The position numbers and the translations under genes were made by a program. Below are positions 36,962-45,679 of a stretch of DNA of 64,000 bases, in pieces. The stretch is from Ruegeria sp. TM1040 (lineage in GTDB: Bacteria; Pseudomonadota; Alphaproteobacteria; Rhodobacterales; Rhodobacteraceae), in contig NC_008044.1 in assembly GCF_000014065.1 (NCBI RefSeq), positions 333,501 to 397,500 of the forward strand. The letters are read 5' to 3'. Each line of letters opens with the position of its first letter. Within the stretch, counting starts at the first letter, position 1. The notes under the pieces are model-generated. The model had not been told where the DNA came from. It worked only from the letters and a program-made list of their open reading frames with translations, and did no database searches.

Positions 36962-38140
36962 ATGAAACAAGCAGTTATTGTCTCAACGGCCCGGACCGGC
37001 CTCGCCAAATCCTATCGCGGGGCGTTCAACGACACCCATGGCGCGCAGATGGCAGGGCATGCCATCGAACATGCCGTTGCCCGCTCCAAAGTGGATCCGG
37101 CGCTGATTGAGGACGCATTTATCGGCTGTGGCTACCCCGAGGGCTGGACCGGCGGCAATATCGCCCGCCAAGCCGTTGTCCGCGCAGGACTGCCCGTGAC
37201 GGTGGCGGCAGCGACGGTGAACCGGTTCTGCTCCTCGGGTCTTCAGGCGCTGGCGATGGCGAGCCATGCAGTCACCATGGAGGGCGCCTCTGCCGCAATT
37301 GCGGGCGGGGTCGAAAGCATCAGCCAGATGCCCCCCTCGCGTCCGGCGCAGCGCCGCGACGCCTGGATCGAGGCCAACAAACCCGATGTCTACATGACCA
37401 TGATTGAGACGGCGGACGTGGTGGCCAAGCGCTACGGCGTAAGCCGAGAGGCACAAGACGAACTCGCGCTTCAAAGCCAGATGCGGACTGCTGCTGCGCA
37501 GGCTGCGGGCAAATTCGACGATGAGATTGTTCCGATTACCGTCACCCAGAAACTCACCGACAAGGAAACCAAGGAAGTCTCTTACAAAGAGGTGGCCTTT
37601 GCGATGGATGACTGCAATCGCCCGGGCACGACGCTCGAAGGGCTGGCGGGACTGAAGCCGGTACGAGGTGAAGAACACTTTGTAACCGCGGGGAATGCCT
37701 CGCAATTGTCTGATGGTGCTGCCGCGCTGGTGGTAATGGATGCTGATCTTGCTGCAAAGCAAGGGCTGGAGCCCCTGGGTGCGCTCAAGGGGTTTGTGAC
37801 CGCCGGCTGCGAGCCCGATGAGATGGGGATTGGCCCTGTCTTTGCGGTGCCGCGCCTGCTGGAGCGTCATGGTCTGAAGGTCTCCGACATCGATCTGTGG
37901 GAGCTCAACGAAGCCTTTGCCTCACAGGCGCTCTACTGCCGGGATCGGCTCGAGATTGATCCGGAGATCTGCAACGTGAACGGCGGGTCGATTTCCATTG
38001 GCCACCCCTTTGGCATGACAGGCGCACGGATGAGCGGGCACCTCTTGTTGGAAGGCAAACGGCGCGGCGCAAAGCTCGGCGTTGTCACCATGTGCATTGG
38101 CGGCGGTCAGGGCGCTGCGGGGCTGTTCGAGATCTTCTGA
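36962..38140 (+). CDS. fadA: Acetyl-CoA acyltransferase (thiolase)
   Basis: A 392-residue thiolase that cleaves 3-oxoacyl-CoA in the last beta-oxidation step. The catalytic residues are C90 ([10 protein letters not shown]), H348 ([13 protein letters not shown]) and C378 ([13 protein letters not shown]), and the N-terminus [20 protein letters not shown] is standard. It is cotranscribed with fadJ. Whether it acts on long- or short-chain substrates cannot be told from sequence. Confidence 0.93.
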   Translation: MKQAVIVSTARTGLAKSYRGAFNDTHGAQMAGHAIEHAVARSKVDPALIEDAFIGCGYPEGWTGGNIARQAVVRAGLPVTVAAATVNRFCSSGLQALAMASHAVTMEGASAAIAGGVESISQMPPSRPAQRRDAWIEANKPDVYMTMIETADVVAKRYGVSREAQDELALQSQMRTAAAQAAGKFDDEIVPITVTQKLTDKETKEVSYKEVAFAMDDCNRPGTTLEGLAGLKPVRGEEHFVTAGNASQLSDGAAALVVMDADLAAKQGLEPLGALKGFVTAGCEPDEMGIGPVFAVPRLLERHGLKVSDIDLWELNEAFASQALYCRDRLEIDPEICNVNGGSISIGHPFGMTGARMSGHLLLEGKRRGAKLGVVTMCIGGGQGAAGLFEIF

Positions 38141-38166
38141 CGCGGGAACGCCCCGCGGAACATCAG

Positions 38167-38194
38167 CCACGACGTCCAAGTCCGGGCGTCGTGG
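38167..38194 (+). other. Hairpin after the thiolase gene
   Basis: CCACGACG (38167-38174) pairs perfectly with CGTCGTGG (38187-38194) around 12 bases. No T-run follows; it may be a factor-dependent terminator or an operator for the IclR gene 135 bp downstream. Confidence 0.4.
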
Positions 38195-38328
38195 TCCCAA
38201 AGTGCAAATGCCCCAGAAAACAACTGTGAGACTATGGCAAAGGCGTTGAGGCAGCAGCAAAACTCTCTTTTCTTGACGCGAGAGAACTTTGTATGATGGT
38301 GCCTCCCGGTGACGGTAAAGGACGAAAA

Positions 38329-39126
38329 ATGATGCGTGATCTTGAGCAGGATCGCCGATACGCCAACACTCTGGCGCGTGGGCTGAAGATATTGCGCGCG
38401 TTTCGTCCGTCCGACAACGGCTTGGGCAATCTCGAAATCTCTGAGCGCACCGGTATTCCGCGCTCCACCGTCTCCCGGTTGACGTTCACGCTCTGTGCCT
38501 TGGGCTATCTCACGCATGGGCGTCACTTTGACAAATACCGGCTTGGGCCTGCGGCGCTCGCGCTTGGCAATATCGCGTCTGCAGCGTTTGGGTTTGTGAC
38601 GGTGGCCGCACCGATCATGCAGGAGCTTGCCAACAAGGTGAATGCCCTCGTCGGAGTTGCGATTCAGGACGATGGCACCATGCTGATCGTAAAAACCTGG
38701 CGGCCCGAGGGGTCGGGAGCGATCTGGCTCGATGTGGGCTATCGCATGCCGGTTCTGACCTCTTCATCGGGTGTGGCCTACCTTGGGGCGTTGACGCAGG
38801 AGGAGCGTGAAAAGCTCGAGGCGCTTTTGCCCGAGGAGGGGGCCGAGATCTGCGAAGAGGTCTGGCAGCACCAGAGCGCGCAGCTGCGGCGTGTGGGCTA
38901 TGCCTGTGTGGCAGAGGATATGCGCTATTCTCGCGCGATCCATGCGGTCGCAACCCCGTTTCGCCCCTCCGAAATCGGCGAACCGGTGTCGATCTTCTGC
39001 GGGGCCAATGTGGATGATCTGAGCACCGAACAGATGCATGTCGAGGTCGGCCCCGAGCTTGTGAAGGCGGTCAACAGGCTGAAGCTGCTCACGGGGCACG
39101 CGGTTTCGGCCGTAGCGTCGGCCTGA
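38329..39126 (+). CDS. IclR-family transcriptional regulator
   Basis: A 265-residue regulator. The N-terminal winged HTH has LARGLKILRAFRPSD and ISERTGIPRSTVSRLTFTL (about 16-60), and the C-terminal IclR effector domain contains SSSGVAYLGALTQEERE. Such proteins often control aromatic or short-chain acid catabolism. ATG 38329 is used because AAAGGA lies six bases upstream; an in-frame ATG 36 bp earlier lacks a site. The next genes are transcribed in the same direction but far away; a link to the fadJA pair upstream is possible only by position. Confidence 0.9.
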   Translation: MMRDLEQDRRYANTLARGLKILRAFRPSDNGLGNLEISERTGIPRSTVSRLTFTLCALGYLTHGRHFDKYRLGPAALALGNIASAAFGFVTVAAPIMQELANKVNALVGVAIQDDGTMLIVKTWRPEGSGAIWLDVGYRMPVLTSSSGVAYLGALTQEEREKLEALLPEEGAEICEEVWQHQSAQLRRVGYACVAEDMRYSRAIHAVATPFRPSEIGEPVSIFCGANVDDLSTEQMHVEVGPELVKAVNRLKLLTGHAVSAVASA

Positions 39127-39458
39127 GATTGACGTGCTTTCTGTTCTGTCGGGGTCACTGATTTCTGAGCGGATGCACCTTCAGGGCGCCTGCGCCTTGG
39201 TGGGAGCGTGGCCAGCGACACGATCAGCCGCTGTTTGAGGGCGATGTTTTTTGCGGAATTTGTTTGCGCTAACACTTGCGTCTGGAGCGCTCTTGGGCGA
39301 CAGTCGCGCGGGTTTTGGCCAACGATCAGCAAAGCGGTCGCGAAATGACCGCTGGGGCTTGACCCGCGCGCGCTGAGCCTGTTTGACCCATGGCAACTGA
39401 CAACCTGAGCATCGGCTTTGCCCGCGCCTGTTTGGTGTGGCGAACTGGAGGGGCTAAG
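39127..39458. other. Intergenic region upstream of glucokinase
   Basis: 332 bases with no convincing gene. It holds the near-palindrome at 39262-39273 that matches the pgi operator, and AT-richer sequence just before it (TGTTTTTTGCGGAATTTG). The part from 39280 onward is GC-rich and featureless to me. Confidence 0.45.
39262..39273. promoter_or_regulatory. LacI-type operator upstream of glk
   Basis: GTTTGCGCTAAC differs by one base from the perfect palindrome GTTAGCGCTAAC in front of pgi (56203-56214). LacI/GalR-family operators have this form with a central CG. It is 185 bp before the glk ATG. Confidence 0.5.
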
Positions 39459-40421
39459 ATGTGGAATCTGATCGCTGACGTCGGCGGAACAAACATGCGG
39501 CTGGCGGCCGTGAATGCGGAGGGGGAGATCCTCGAGCAAGCCCGGTATGACAGCAAGGGCACGCAGAACCTTGAAGAGGCCTGTGCAGATTTTGCAGCCC
39601 ATCGCGGCAGCGCGCCTGGCCGTGCCGTCATTGCGGCGGCAGGTGTGGTGCGGGGCGGCTCCGTTCAGTTGACCAACGCCAACCAGAGTTTTTCCGAACG
39701 CGGGATTGCCGTAGCCCTGCAAACCGAGCGGGTCAAAGTTCTGAATGACTTTGAAGCCGCTGCCTGGTCACTGGCTTCGGTGAGTGCGGGGGATGTGACC
39801 GTGCTGCAGGGGCAGGCGGTGTTTCCCAAGGAACCCTGTCTGATCATCGGCCCGGGCACCGGGCTTGGCGTGGGGGCCCTGATTTGGGCCAATGGCGAAC
39901 CCTGCGTTGTCCCCGGCGAAGGGGGGCATGTTGCCATCGGCCCGCGCACGGCCGATGAGGTCGCGATCTTTGAGGCGTTGCGCGAGGAATGGCCCGAGAT
40001 CGGCATGGGGCCGGGGCTTGCGGTAGAGGCCGAAGGCATCCTCTCGGGCACAGGGTTGCCTTACTTTTACCGCGCGGTTGCGCGCAGCATGGAGCTGACC
40101 GCGCCGCTCACGACTGGGGCGGAGATTTTTCAGTCCGCGCAGGCCCGGCTCGACACCGCAGCGGTGCGTGCGGTGTCGCTCTTTGCGCAGTATCTCGCCG
40201 GAGTCGCGGGGGATCTCGGTCTCGTCTTCGCGGCCAAAGGGGGCGTGTTCGTCACCGGGGGCGTTGCCGCCGCAAACCCGTGGATCTTTGATGCGGCCTT
40301 TGTGGAGGCGTTCAACGCGGGTGGGCGCCACACCGCGTGGCGCGAAGAGCTGCCGCTGCATCTCTATCATCAGCCCAATTTCGGCCTGATCGGCGCGCGC
40401 AATTATCTGCGCGCCCGCTGA
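39459..40421 (+). CDS. glk: Glucokinase
   Basis: A 320-residue ATP-dependent hexokinase-fold enzyme that phosphorylates glucose. The phosphate-1 motif is ADVGGTNMRLA (residues 6-16); NDFEAAAWSLA and GPGTGLGVGALIW follow, and the EGGHVAIGPRT segment contributes catalytic/substrate residues. The bacterial Glk group, not the ROK group, is indicated by the absence of a zinc-cysteine cluster. ATG 39459 has GGAGGGG upstream; a start 69 bp earlier is less likely. Its product enters the Entner-Doudoroff operon at 50.5-56.1 kb. Confidence 0.93.
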   Translation: MWNLIADVGGTNMRLAAVNAEGEILEQARYDSKGTQNLEEACADFAAHRGSAPGRAVIAAAGVVRGGSVQLTNANQSFSERGIAVALQTERVKVLNDFEAAAWSLASVSAGDVTVLQGQAVFPKEPCLIIGPGTGLGVGALIWANGEPCVVPGEGGHVAIGPRTADEVAIFEALREEWPEIGMGPGLAVEAEGILSGTGLPYFYRAVARSMELTAPLTTGAEIFQSAQARLDTAAVRAVSLFAQYLAGVAGDLGLVFAAKGGVFVTGGVAAANPWIFDAAFVEAFNAGGRHTAWREELPLHLYHQPNFGLIGARNYLRAR

Positions 40422-40557
40422 GATCGATGCGCCGTATTTGAGCCGCATCATCCAGCGCGCCCTGGCGTGTGTCCGGCCAGTCTCATCTTGATATTCCAAC
40501 ACAGAAGGCCAAGCATTGCAGTCATTCTTTTGACCGAAGCGGAGTTTCAAAACCTCT

Positions 40558-41352
40558 ATGACGGATAGCACATTGCCTTCGCCGCAGATTTTTACCTTTC
40601 GCGGTCAGCCGGTGATCCGGGATGGCGAACTTGCAGAGCTGTTTTCCTACACAACCGGGAACCTCAACAAGCTGGTGAACAATAATGCCGACCGCTTTGG
40701 AGAGGATTTTGCCTTTCGGCTGACTGACGAAGAGTTTGCCGAGTTGAAATTCCAACTTGGAATATCAAAAACGCATGGAGGACTGCGCCATCCTCCGATG
40801 ATGTATACCGAGCATGGTGCGGTGATGGCGGCGACGCTGATGCGATCGCCACGCGCAGCAGAGGCCTCGCGGTTTGTGGTCCGCAGCTTTGTGGCTGCGC
40901 GGCGTGGTCTGATGGCGAAGGCGCAGGGGCAGAACCTGCCACTATCGCTTCCAGTCAATGATCTGGTGCCCATCGCCGGGCGCGAGCGTAGCGGTCTCGT
41001 CGGAAAGCTGGATGCTGCTCTGGGGCGGGTGCTCGATGCCATTGCCGATCCGGTGCAGGAAACAACGGTGCGCGATGAGGCGCGCCAGATCGCGCTTGAG
41101 GGGCTGTCGGCGATCAAGGCGCATTTGAAAAAGCAGGACATCGCCAATGAAAAGACATTGGCCGAGGTGCAGAAGCTTTTGAAGGAGGCCGAGGCGATTG
41201 ATGCCGAGATCTCGGCCCGCCACATTGAGAACAATCATCGCCAGATGGCATATCTTGCCAAGCAGTTGCGGATCGTTATTGAAGTGCAGCGTTATCTGGA
41301 TCAGGGCGATGTGGACACGCTGTTAGCTGTGTTAAAGGACCTCGGCACCTGA
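40558..41352 (+). CDS. ORF6N-domain protein (phage-type DNA-binding domain)
   Basis: A 264-residue protein. The N-terminal ORF6N/KilA-N-like domain (about 8-105) is recognisable from GQPVIRDGELAELFSYTTGN, RFGEDFAFRLTDEE, then GGLRHPPMMYTEHGAVMAATLM. The rest is helical and possibly coiled coil (about 155-255; QKLLKEAEAIDAEISARHIE). This domain is common in phage antirepressors and mobile elements. No integrase or other phage gene is nearby, so it looks like a domesticated or stranded cargo gene. Function unknown. Confidence 0.75.
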   Translation: MTDSTLPSPQIFTFRGQPVIRDGELAELFSYTTGNLNKLVNNNADRFGEDFAFRLTDEEFAELKFQLGISKTHGGLRHPPMMYTEHGAVMAATLMRSPRAAEASRFVVRSFVAARRGLMAKAQGQNLPLSLPVNDLVPIAGRERSGLVGKLDAALGRVLDAIADPVQETTVRDEARQIALEGLSAIKAHLKKQDIANEKTLAEVQKLLKEAEAIDAEISARHIENNHRQMAYLAKQLRIVIEVQRYLDQGDVDTLLAVLKDLGT

Positions 41353-41432
41353 TGCCGGGTCGTCCTGCGGAGCGCCTGCGGCGCGCAGGCTGAGGCGCTG
41401 GCGCGCCCGTTGGGCTGGCGGTGCGGGCCGTG

Positions 41433-42125
41433 CTAACTCTCACCGGACGCCGCATCGCCGCGGCGGAGTGCTCCGGAGACTTGCTGCAAATGCTGGCGCA
41501 TGGCGGCGCGGGCGTCTTCGGCGGATCCGGCGCAGATGGACTGCGCTATGTCGCGGTGCAGCGCCGGGAGGCGCGCGATGTCGTCGCCCGTGAGCGCTGC
41601 GCGCCGCGTGCGTTGCCAGTCGCCTGCACGTCGCAGGGTGCGAATTTCTTCAAAGAGTGACAGGAACAGCGGGTTTCCAGCCATCTCGGCAATCTTGTAG
41701 TGAAAGAGATCATCCGCGTGTTCGTAGCGCTCAATATCGTCCGCCGCGAGGCTGTGTTCCATAAGTTGAAGCAGGCGTGCCTTATCCTTTGCGCTGCCGC
41801 GCCGGGCGGCATGGGCAGCGAGCGCCGGTTCGAGATCGAGACGGACCTCCATCAGATCGCGCGGCGTGACGCGTTTGGCAAGCGTGCTCAGGCGCTCCGC
41901 AGCCTGCACGGGAGGTGGCTGCAAAAACGTACCCTGTCCGTGACGGCGAAAGATCAGCCCATCTCGCGCCATCGCGTCCAGGATCCCACGCAACTGGGTG
42001 CGAGAGATCGAGAGCTGCGCCGCGAGGATCCGTTCGGGTGGCAGGCGGCCATCGGGTGACGCGCCCGCATTGAGGATGGCTTCGCGCAGTGCTTGCTCCG
42101 GAGGGTTGGGGTGGCTCAGAGCCAC
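41433..42125 (-). CDS. GntR-family regulator, FCD (FadR-type) subfamily
   Basis: A 230-residue regulator: GntR winged HTH at about 10-75 (LPPERILAAQLSISRTQLRGILDAM, shown in two parts, and GQGTFLQPP) and an FCD effector domain at about 90-215 whose DxxxH...H metal ligands are in D-DLFHYKIAEMAGN and LHRDIAQSI. The GTG start at 42125 lies inside the last codons of the TSUP gene, so the two are translationally coupled and probably share the operator at 42988-43004. A role in controlling organosulfur or carboxylate export is inferred. Confidence 0.87.
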   Translation of the reverse strand: MALSHPNPPEQALREAILNAGASPDGRLPPERILAAQLSISRTQLRGILDAMARDGLIFRRHGQGTFLQPPPVQAAERLSTLAKRVTPRDLMEVRLDLEPALAAHAARRGSAKDKARLLQLMEHSLAADDIERYEHADDLFHYKIAEMAGNPLFLSLFEEIRTLRRAGDWQRTRRAALTGDDIARLPALHRDIAQSICAGSAEDARAAMRQHLQQVSGALRRGDAASGES

Positions 42126-42952
42126 CCCATTTGCTCCGCGAGATCGGCAAACATGCGCAGGGAGGTCGCCATCAAAAAGACCCCAAACGAGAGTTTGAGT
42201 GCACGGCGGGGGATCGAGTGGGCCAGTTTCACGCCCACCCGGGCAAATGTGGTCGAGAGCGGAATGATTACCGCCGCCAGCAGAAGGTTCACGTAGCCCA
42301 GCGAGAGCGGCGGCAACCCTTCGGCGCCAAATCCGGTGGCCATATAGATCACTGCACCGGGCAGGCCAATGATGAACCCGATGGCAGCCGAGGTGCCGAC
42401 CGCCTTGCGAATGTCATATCCCAGAAAGCTCAGGGTTGGGACGCAGACCGTGCCGCCGCCGATGCCCATCATGGCCGAGACTGATCCGGCAAATACGCCG
42501 AGTGCAGCCCAGACCGGTTTGGAGAAGGAGCGGGGCTCTGGGGAGTCGTTGGGTTTGCGCAGCATCAGGTCCAGGGCTACCGCCATCGCGATGGTCGCAA
42601 AGACCACCAGAAGGACGATGCCTGACACTAGCCCGCCCAAGACGCCGCCGATCACCACGCCGCCAAGGATGGAGGGTGCCCAGAGCTTGAGGAGCGCCAT
42701 GTCGATTGCGCCCTTCTTGTAGTGGCCATAGCCCGACGACAGCGCGGTGAACACGATTGTCGCAAGCGATGTGCCCACGGCGACCTGCATCGTCAGGGCA
42801 GGGTCCATGCCGGTGAGGCCAAGCGCAAAATAGAGCGCGGGCACGATGACAATGCCGCCTCCGACCCCCAAGAGCCCAGCAAGTATGCCCCCGGCGACGC
42901 CTGCACCTGCGGCCACGCCCAGCAAGGGCAAGAGCGTTTGAAATTCGAGCAT
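42116..42952 (-). CDS. TSUP-family (TauE/SafE) membrane exporter
   Basis: A 278-residue membrane protein with about eight helices and the two-fold repeat of the TauE/SafE family. The glycine-rich signatures are GGILAGLLGVGGGIVIVPAL near residue 21-40 and SAMMGIGGGTVCVPTL near 160-175. Members export sulfite, sulfoacetate or related organosulfur anions, but the substrate here is unknown. A perfect palindrome lies 36 bp upstream of the start, and a GntR gene overlaps its 3' end. Confidence 0.88.
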   Translation of the reverse strand: MLEFQTLLPLLGVAAGAGVAGGILAGLLGVGGGIVIVPALYFALGLTGMDPALTMQVAVGTSLATIVFTALSSGYGHYKKGAIDMALLKLWAPSILGGVVIGGVLGGLVSGIVLLVVFATIAMAVALDLMLRKPNDSPEPRSFSKPVWAALGVFAGSVSAMMGIGGGTVCVPTLSFLGYDIRKAVGTSAAIGFIIGLPGAVIYMATGFGAEGLPPLSLGYVNLLLAAVIIPLSTTFARVGVKLAHSIPRRALKLSFGVFLMATSLRMFADLAEQMGWL

Positions 42953-42987
42953 ATCTGTCCTGTCCCTCTCCGGGTGTTGATGGGAAT

Positions 42988-43004
42988 ACCAATTTGAAAT
43001 TGGT
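42988..43004. promoter_or_regulatory. Perfect palindrome, probable GntR/FCD operator
   Basis: ACCAATTT-G-AAATTGGT is a 17-bp perfect inverted repeat, 35 bp upstream of the TSUP start. It fits autoregulation by the GntR protein encoded at the end of this operon. Confidence 0.6.
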
Positions 43005-43080
43005 TTAAGCGCTGCGCAACTCGCGCGTCAAGCCCCACAACGGATGGCACGGTCCGGCGCTTGCGTGTGGTTCGCGGGTG

Positions 43081-44277
43081 TCAGCTTGTGGCAGTGAAAC
43101 CGGCGTGAGTATCAAGGAGATACTGCGCAATCAGGGGTTTGGCGGCCGCTCCAAGGGCCGAGGCATGCGGGCCGATCTGGCCCTCCTGGACGTCGGGTAG
43201 GATCAGGCCGCGGGCATCCAGCTTGGGGAGCTCTTCGCGAATGCGATCGACCAGGCGTTGGCGGATGGACCTTGGCAGTACCCCATCTACCACAACAGCC
43301 TGAAAATCAATGACCGCGCAGGTGGTCAGCGCTGCACGCGCCAGGGCGCAGGCGGTTTCTTCGAGCCATTGATCCACCTGCGGGGCAAAGGCACTCCAAT
43401 CCTGCGGTTGCTCCCAGAGCGCGCGTGGATCAATATCGGCCTCATTCAGAAGCCGCTCGAGCTCGCGGATGGACGCGCTGTCGAGCAGGCGGCAATTGCT
43501 GCCATCAGCCCGTTGCGAGGGCAGGGGCCCTAGAGCCCCCGCATTGCCCATGCCGCCTTCATAGACGGAGTGATTGAGCACCACGCCACCGCCAATGAAG
43601 GCCGCGATGAAGAAATAGATGCTGTCGCGCCAACGGCTGCTGGCGCCGAACATATGCTCGGCTCGGCATGCTGCGGTGGCATCATTGATGACAAAGACCC
43701 GCAGGGGGCTGAAGCGGGCAATTTCGATCGTCGGATCCAGCGCGCGCCATGCGGTGAGGCTGGACTTTGGGGCGCCGACTTGTGCATGCCAGCGCCAGAG
43801 ATCAAAGGGGGTCGCAACGCCGATGCCGCAGATCCGCGCCTGTTGCTCGGCACTCAGATCGGCGCTGATGTCTTCTATGCCGGTTTTGATAAACTCAAAT
43901 ACATCGTCAGGTTGCGGATAGGCGTATCGCAGTTGCCGCTCGGCGCGCAGCCCGCCTCGAAAGTCTGTGAGCACCAAATCCGTACTGCGCCGGCCAATCT
44001 TGACACCAAAGGAAAACAGGCCCTCGGGATTGATGCCCATCGGGACCGAAGGCTTGCCCACGCGGCCTTTCTGGCTCTCGCCGCGCAGTACCAGACCGTC
44101 CTGTTCGAGCTTGCGCAGGATCACCGAGACGGTCTGGGACGACAGCCCGGTGCGCCGTGCCATTTCACTGCCGGGTAGGGCGCCACCTTGGTGCAAGAGC
44201 GTGAGCAACAGGCGTTCATTGTAAGCACGAAGCTCACTCTGGCTTGCGCCGGTGGAGTAGGGGCGTGGATCTGGCAT
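43081..44277 (-). CDS. ROK-family transcriptional regulator of the frc operon
   Basis: A 398-residue NagC/XylR-type protein: N-terminal winged HTH (SELRAYNERLLLTLLHQGG, GSEMARRTGLSSQTVSVILR; about 12-70) and a ROK sugar-kinase-like effector domain. In the zinc-site region, the usual ROK cysteine cluster is reduced to one (SNCRLLD), so zinc binding is doubtful. It is divergent from frcB, as FrcR is in rhizobia. The start is uncertain: ATG 44277 lies 15 bases after AGGAGGA, whereas ATG 44322 has no site and sits near the promoter. Confidence 0.85.
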   Translation of the reverse strand: MPDPRPYSTGASQSELRAYNERLLLTLLHQGGALPGSEMARRTGLSSQTVSVILRKLEQDGLVLRGESQKGRVGKPSVPMGINPEGLFSFGVKIGRRSTDLVLTDFRGGLRAERQLRYAYPQPDDVFEFIKTGIEDISADLSAEQQARICGIGVATPFDLWRWHAQVGAPKSSLTAWRALDPTIEIARFSPLRVFVINDATAACRAEHMFGASSRWRDSIYFFIAAFIGGGVVLNHSVYEGGMGNAGALGPLPSQRADGSNCRLLDSASIRELERLLNEADIDPRALWEQPQDWSAFAPQVDQWLEETACALARAALTTCAVIDFQAVVVDGVLPRSIRQRLVDRIREELPKLDARGLILPDVQEGQIGPHASALGAAAKPLIAQYLLDTHAGFTATS

Positions 44278-44332
44278 GACTGGTCTATGCGCTCCTCCTG
44301 CATTTGAGGCAAGAGCCTGCATGGGTCGCTTT

Positions 44333-44361
44333 AATAAATCAACTTTATTTATTTATTGACA
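44333..44361 (+). promoter_or_regulatory. frc promoter with ROK-type operator
   Basis: AATAAAT-N7-ATTTATT (44333-44353) is a perfect inverted repeat, followed by TTGACA (44356-44361) as a -35 box, with TTTGAT 18 bp further as a weak -10. NagC-like ROK regulators bind AT-rich operators of this type. A protein here would cover the -35 and also the ROK gene's own promoter. Confidence 0.55.
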
Positions 44362-44472
44362 GAGATGCGGAATCACGGCTTTGATGCAGGCATCGACCGC
44401 AACAGCCCCACGGAGGAAGAGGGCTGAGCGACGCAAACTGACTGAGTAGAATGTTGTTTCTGGGAGGAGACC

Positions 44473-45489
44473 ATGAAGAAACTACTGCTGACCACCATTG
44501 CCGGTGTGGGCTTGCTGGCGGGTGCTGCGCAAGCGGATGAAAAGGTGACGGCCTGCCTGATCACCAAAACGGATACCAACCCGTTCTTTGTCAAAATGAA
44601 AGAAGGGGCGACCGCCAAGGCCGAGGAACTGGGCATGGAGCTCAAGGCGTTTGCGGGCAAGATCGACGGGGACCATGAAACCCAGGTGGCCGCGATTGAG
44701 ACCTGCATTGCAGACGGCGCCAAGGGTATCCTGCTCACCGCGTCTGATACGTCTTCGATTGTACCCGCTGTTCAGCAGGCGCGCGATGCGGGCCTCGTGG
44801 TGATCGCACTCGATACACCTCTCAACCCGATTGATGCGGCTGATGCGACCTTTGCCACCGACAACTTCCTTGCCGGCGAGCTGATTGGCCAGTGGGCGGC
44901 GGCGGCCCTTGGGGATGACGCGGCCAATGCCAAGATTGGCATGCTCGATCTGGCCGTGAGCCAGCCCACCGTCGGCGTGCTGCGCGATCAGGGCTTCTTG
45001 CAGGGCTTTGGCATCGACATCGGGGACCCCAACAAATGGGGTGACGAGACCGACCCGCGGATCGTCGGCAATGACGTCACGGCGGGCAATGAGGAAGGTG
45101 GCCGCAAGGCGATGGAGAATCTTCTCGCCAAAGATCCAATGATCAACGTGGTTTACACCATCAACGAGCCTGCCGCTGCCGGGGCCTATGAGGCGCTGAA
45201 GTCCATCGGTCGGGAAAACGATGTGCTCATCGTCTCCGTCGATGGCGGCTGCCCTGGCGTGCAGAACGTCAAGGATGGCGTGATCGGCGCCACCTCGCAG
45301 CAATACCCGCTGATGATGGCCTCGCTGGGCGTTGAGGCGATTAAGAAATGGGCCGAAGAAGGCGTGAAGCCGGAGCCTACTCCGGGCAAGGCGTTCTTTG
45401 ACACCGGCGTTGCGCTGGTGACGGACCAGCCGGTTGACGGTGTTGAAAGCATCGACACCACAGAGGGCACCAACCTCTGCTGGGGCTGA
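44473..45489 (+). CDS. frcB: Sugar ABC transporter substrate-binding protein (FrcB-like)
   Basis: A 338-residue periplasmic binding protein with signal peptide at about 1-21 (AGAAQA) and type I fold of the ribose/galactose-binder family ([15 protein letters not shown], then [20 protein letters not shown]). The set SBP-permease-ATPase-kinase with a ROK regulator matches rhizobial frcBCAK, the fructose (also mannose, ribose) importer. GGGAGGAG precedes the ATG. Two hairpins separate it from frcC, which suggests higher expression of the binding protein. Confidence 0.88.
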   Translation: MKKLLLTTIAGVGLLAGAAQADEKVTACLITKTDTNPFFVKMKEGATAKAEELGMELKAFAGKIDGDHETQVAAIETCIADGAKGILLTASDTSSIVPAVQQARDAGLVVIALDTPLNPIDAADATFATDNFLAGELIGQWAAAALGDDAANAKIGMLDLAVSQPTVGVLRDQGFLQGFGIDIGDPNKWGDETDPRIVGNDVTAGNEEGGRKAMENLLAKDPMINVVYTINEPAAAGAYEALKSIGRENDVLIVSVDGGCPGVQNVKDGVIGATSQQYPLMMASLGVEAIKKWAEEGVKPEPTPGKAFFDTGVALVTDQPVDGVESIDTTEGTNLCWG

Positions 45490-45499
45490 TTTGACCCAA

Positions 45500-45524
45500 A
45501 GGCGAGGCCCACGCGGCCTCGCCT
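45500..45524 (+). other. Intercistronic hairpin 1 between frcB and frcC
   Basis: AGGCGAGGCC-CACGC-GGCCTCGCCT is a perfect 10-bp stem, 10 bases after the frcB stop, without a T-run. Confidence 0.65.
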
Positions 45525-45592
45525 GATCCGGAAATGACTGCCTTTACCTCGAGGCGAGGCGTCAAAGGGCGTTCTCAGCACTCAATTCAGTT

Positions 45593-45614
45593 GGGCGGCG
45601 CGCCTTCGCCGCCC
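45593..45614 (+). other. Intercistronic hairpin 2 between frcB and frcC
   Basis: GGGCGGCG-CGCCTT-CGCCGCCC is a perfect 8-bp stem followed by CTTTGG. It is 65 bp before the frcC start. Confidence 0.6.
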
Positions 45615-45679
45615 CTTTGGCCCTATTACAACAATGATAAAAACAAACCCCGCCGTTGCGGGTGATTTGGAGGAGTATG

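Noticed and set aside
41371-41399. Nested GC-rich hairpin after the ORF6N gene
   Set aside because: GCCTGC-N5-GCAGGC can form, but without a T-run in a GC-rich gap it is not convincing as a terminator.
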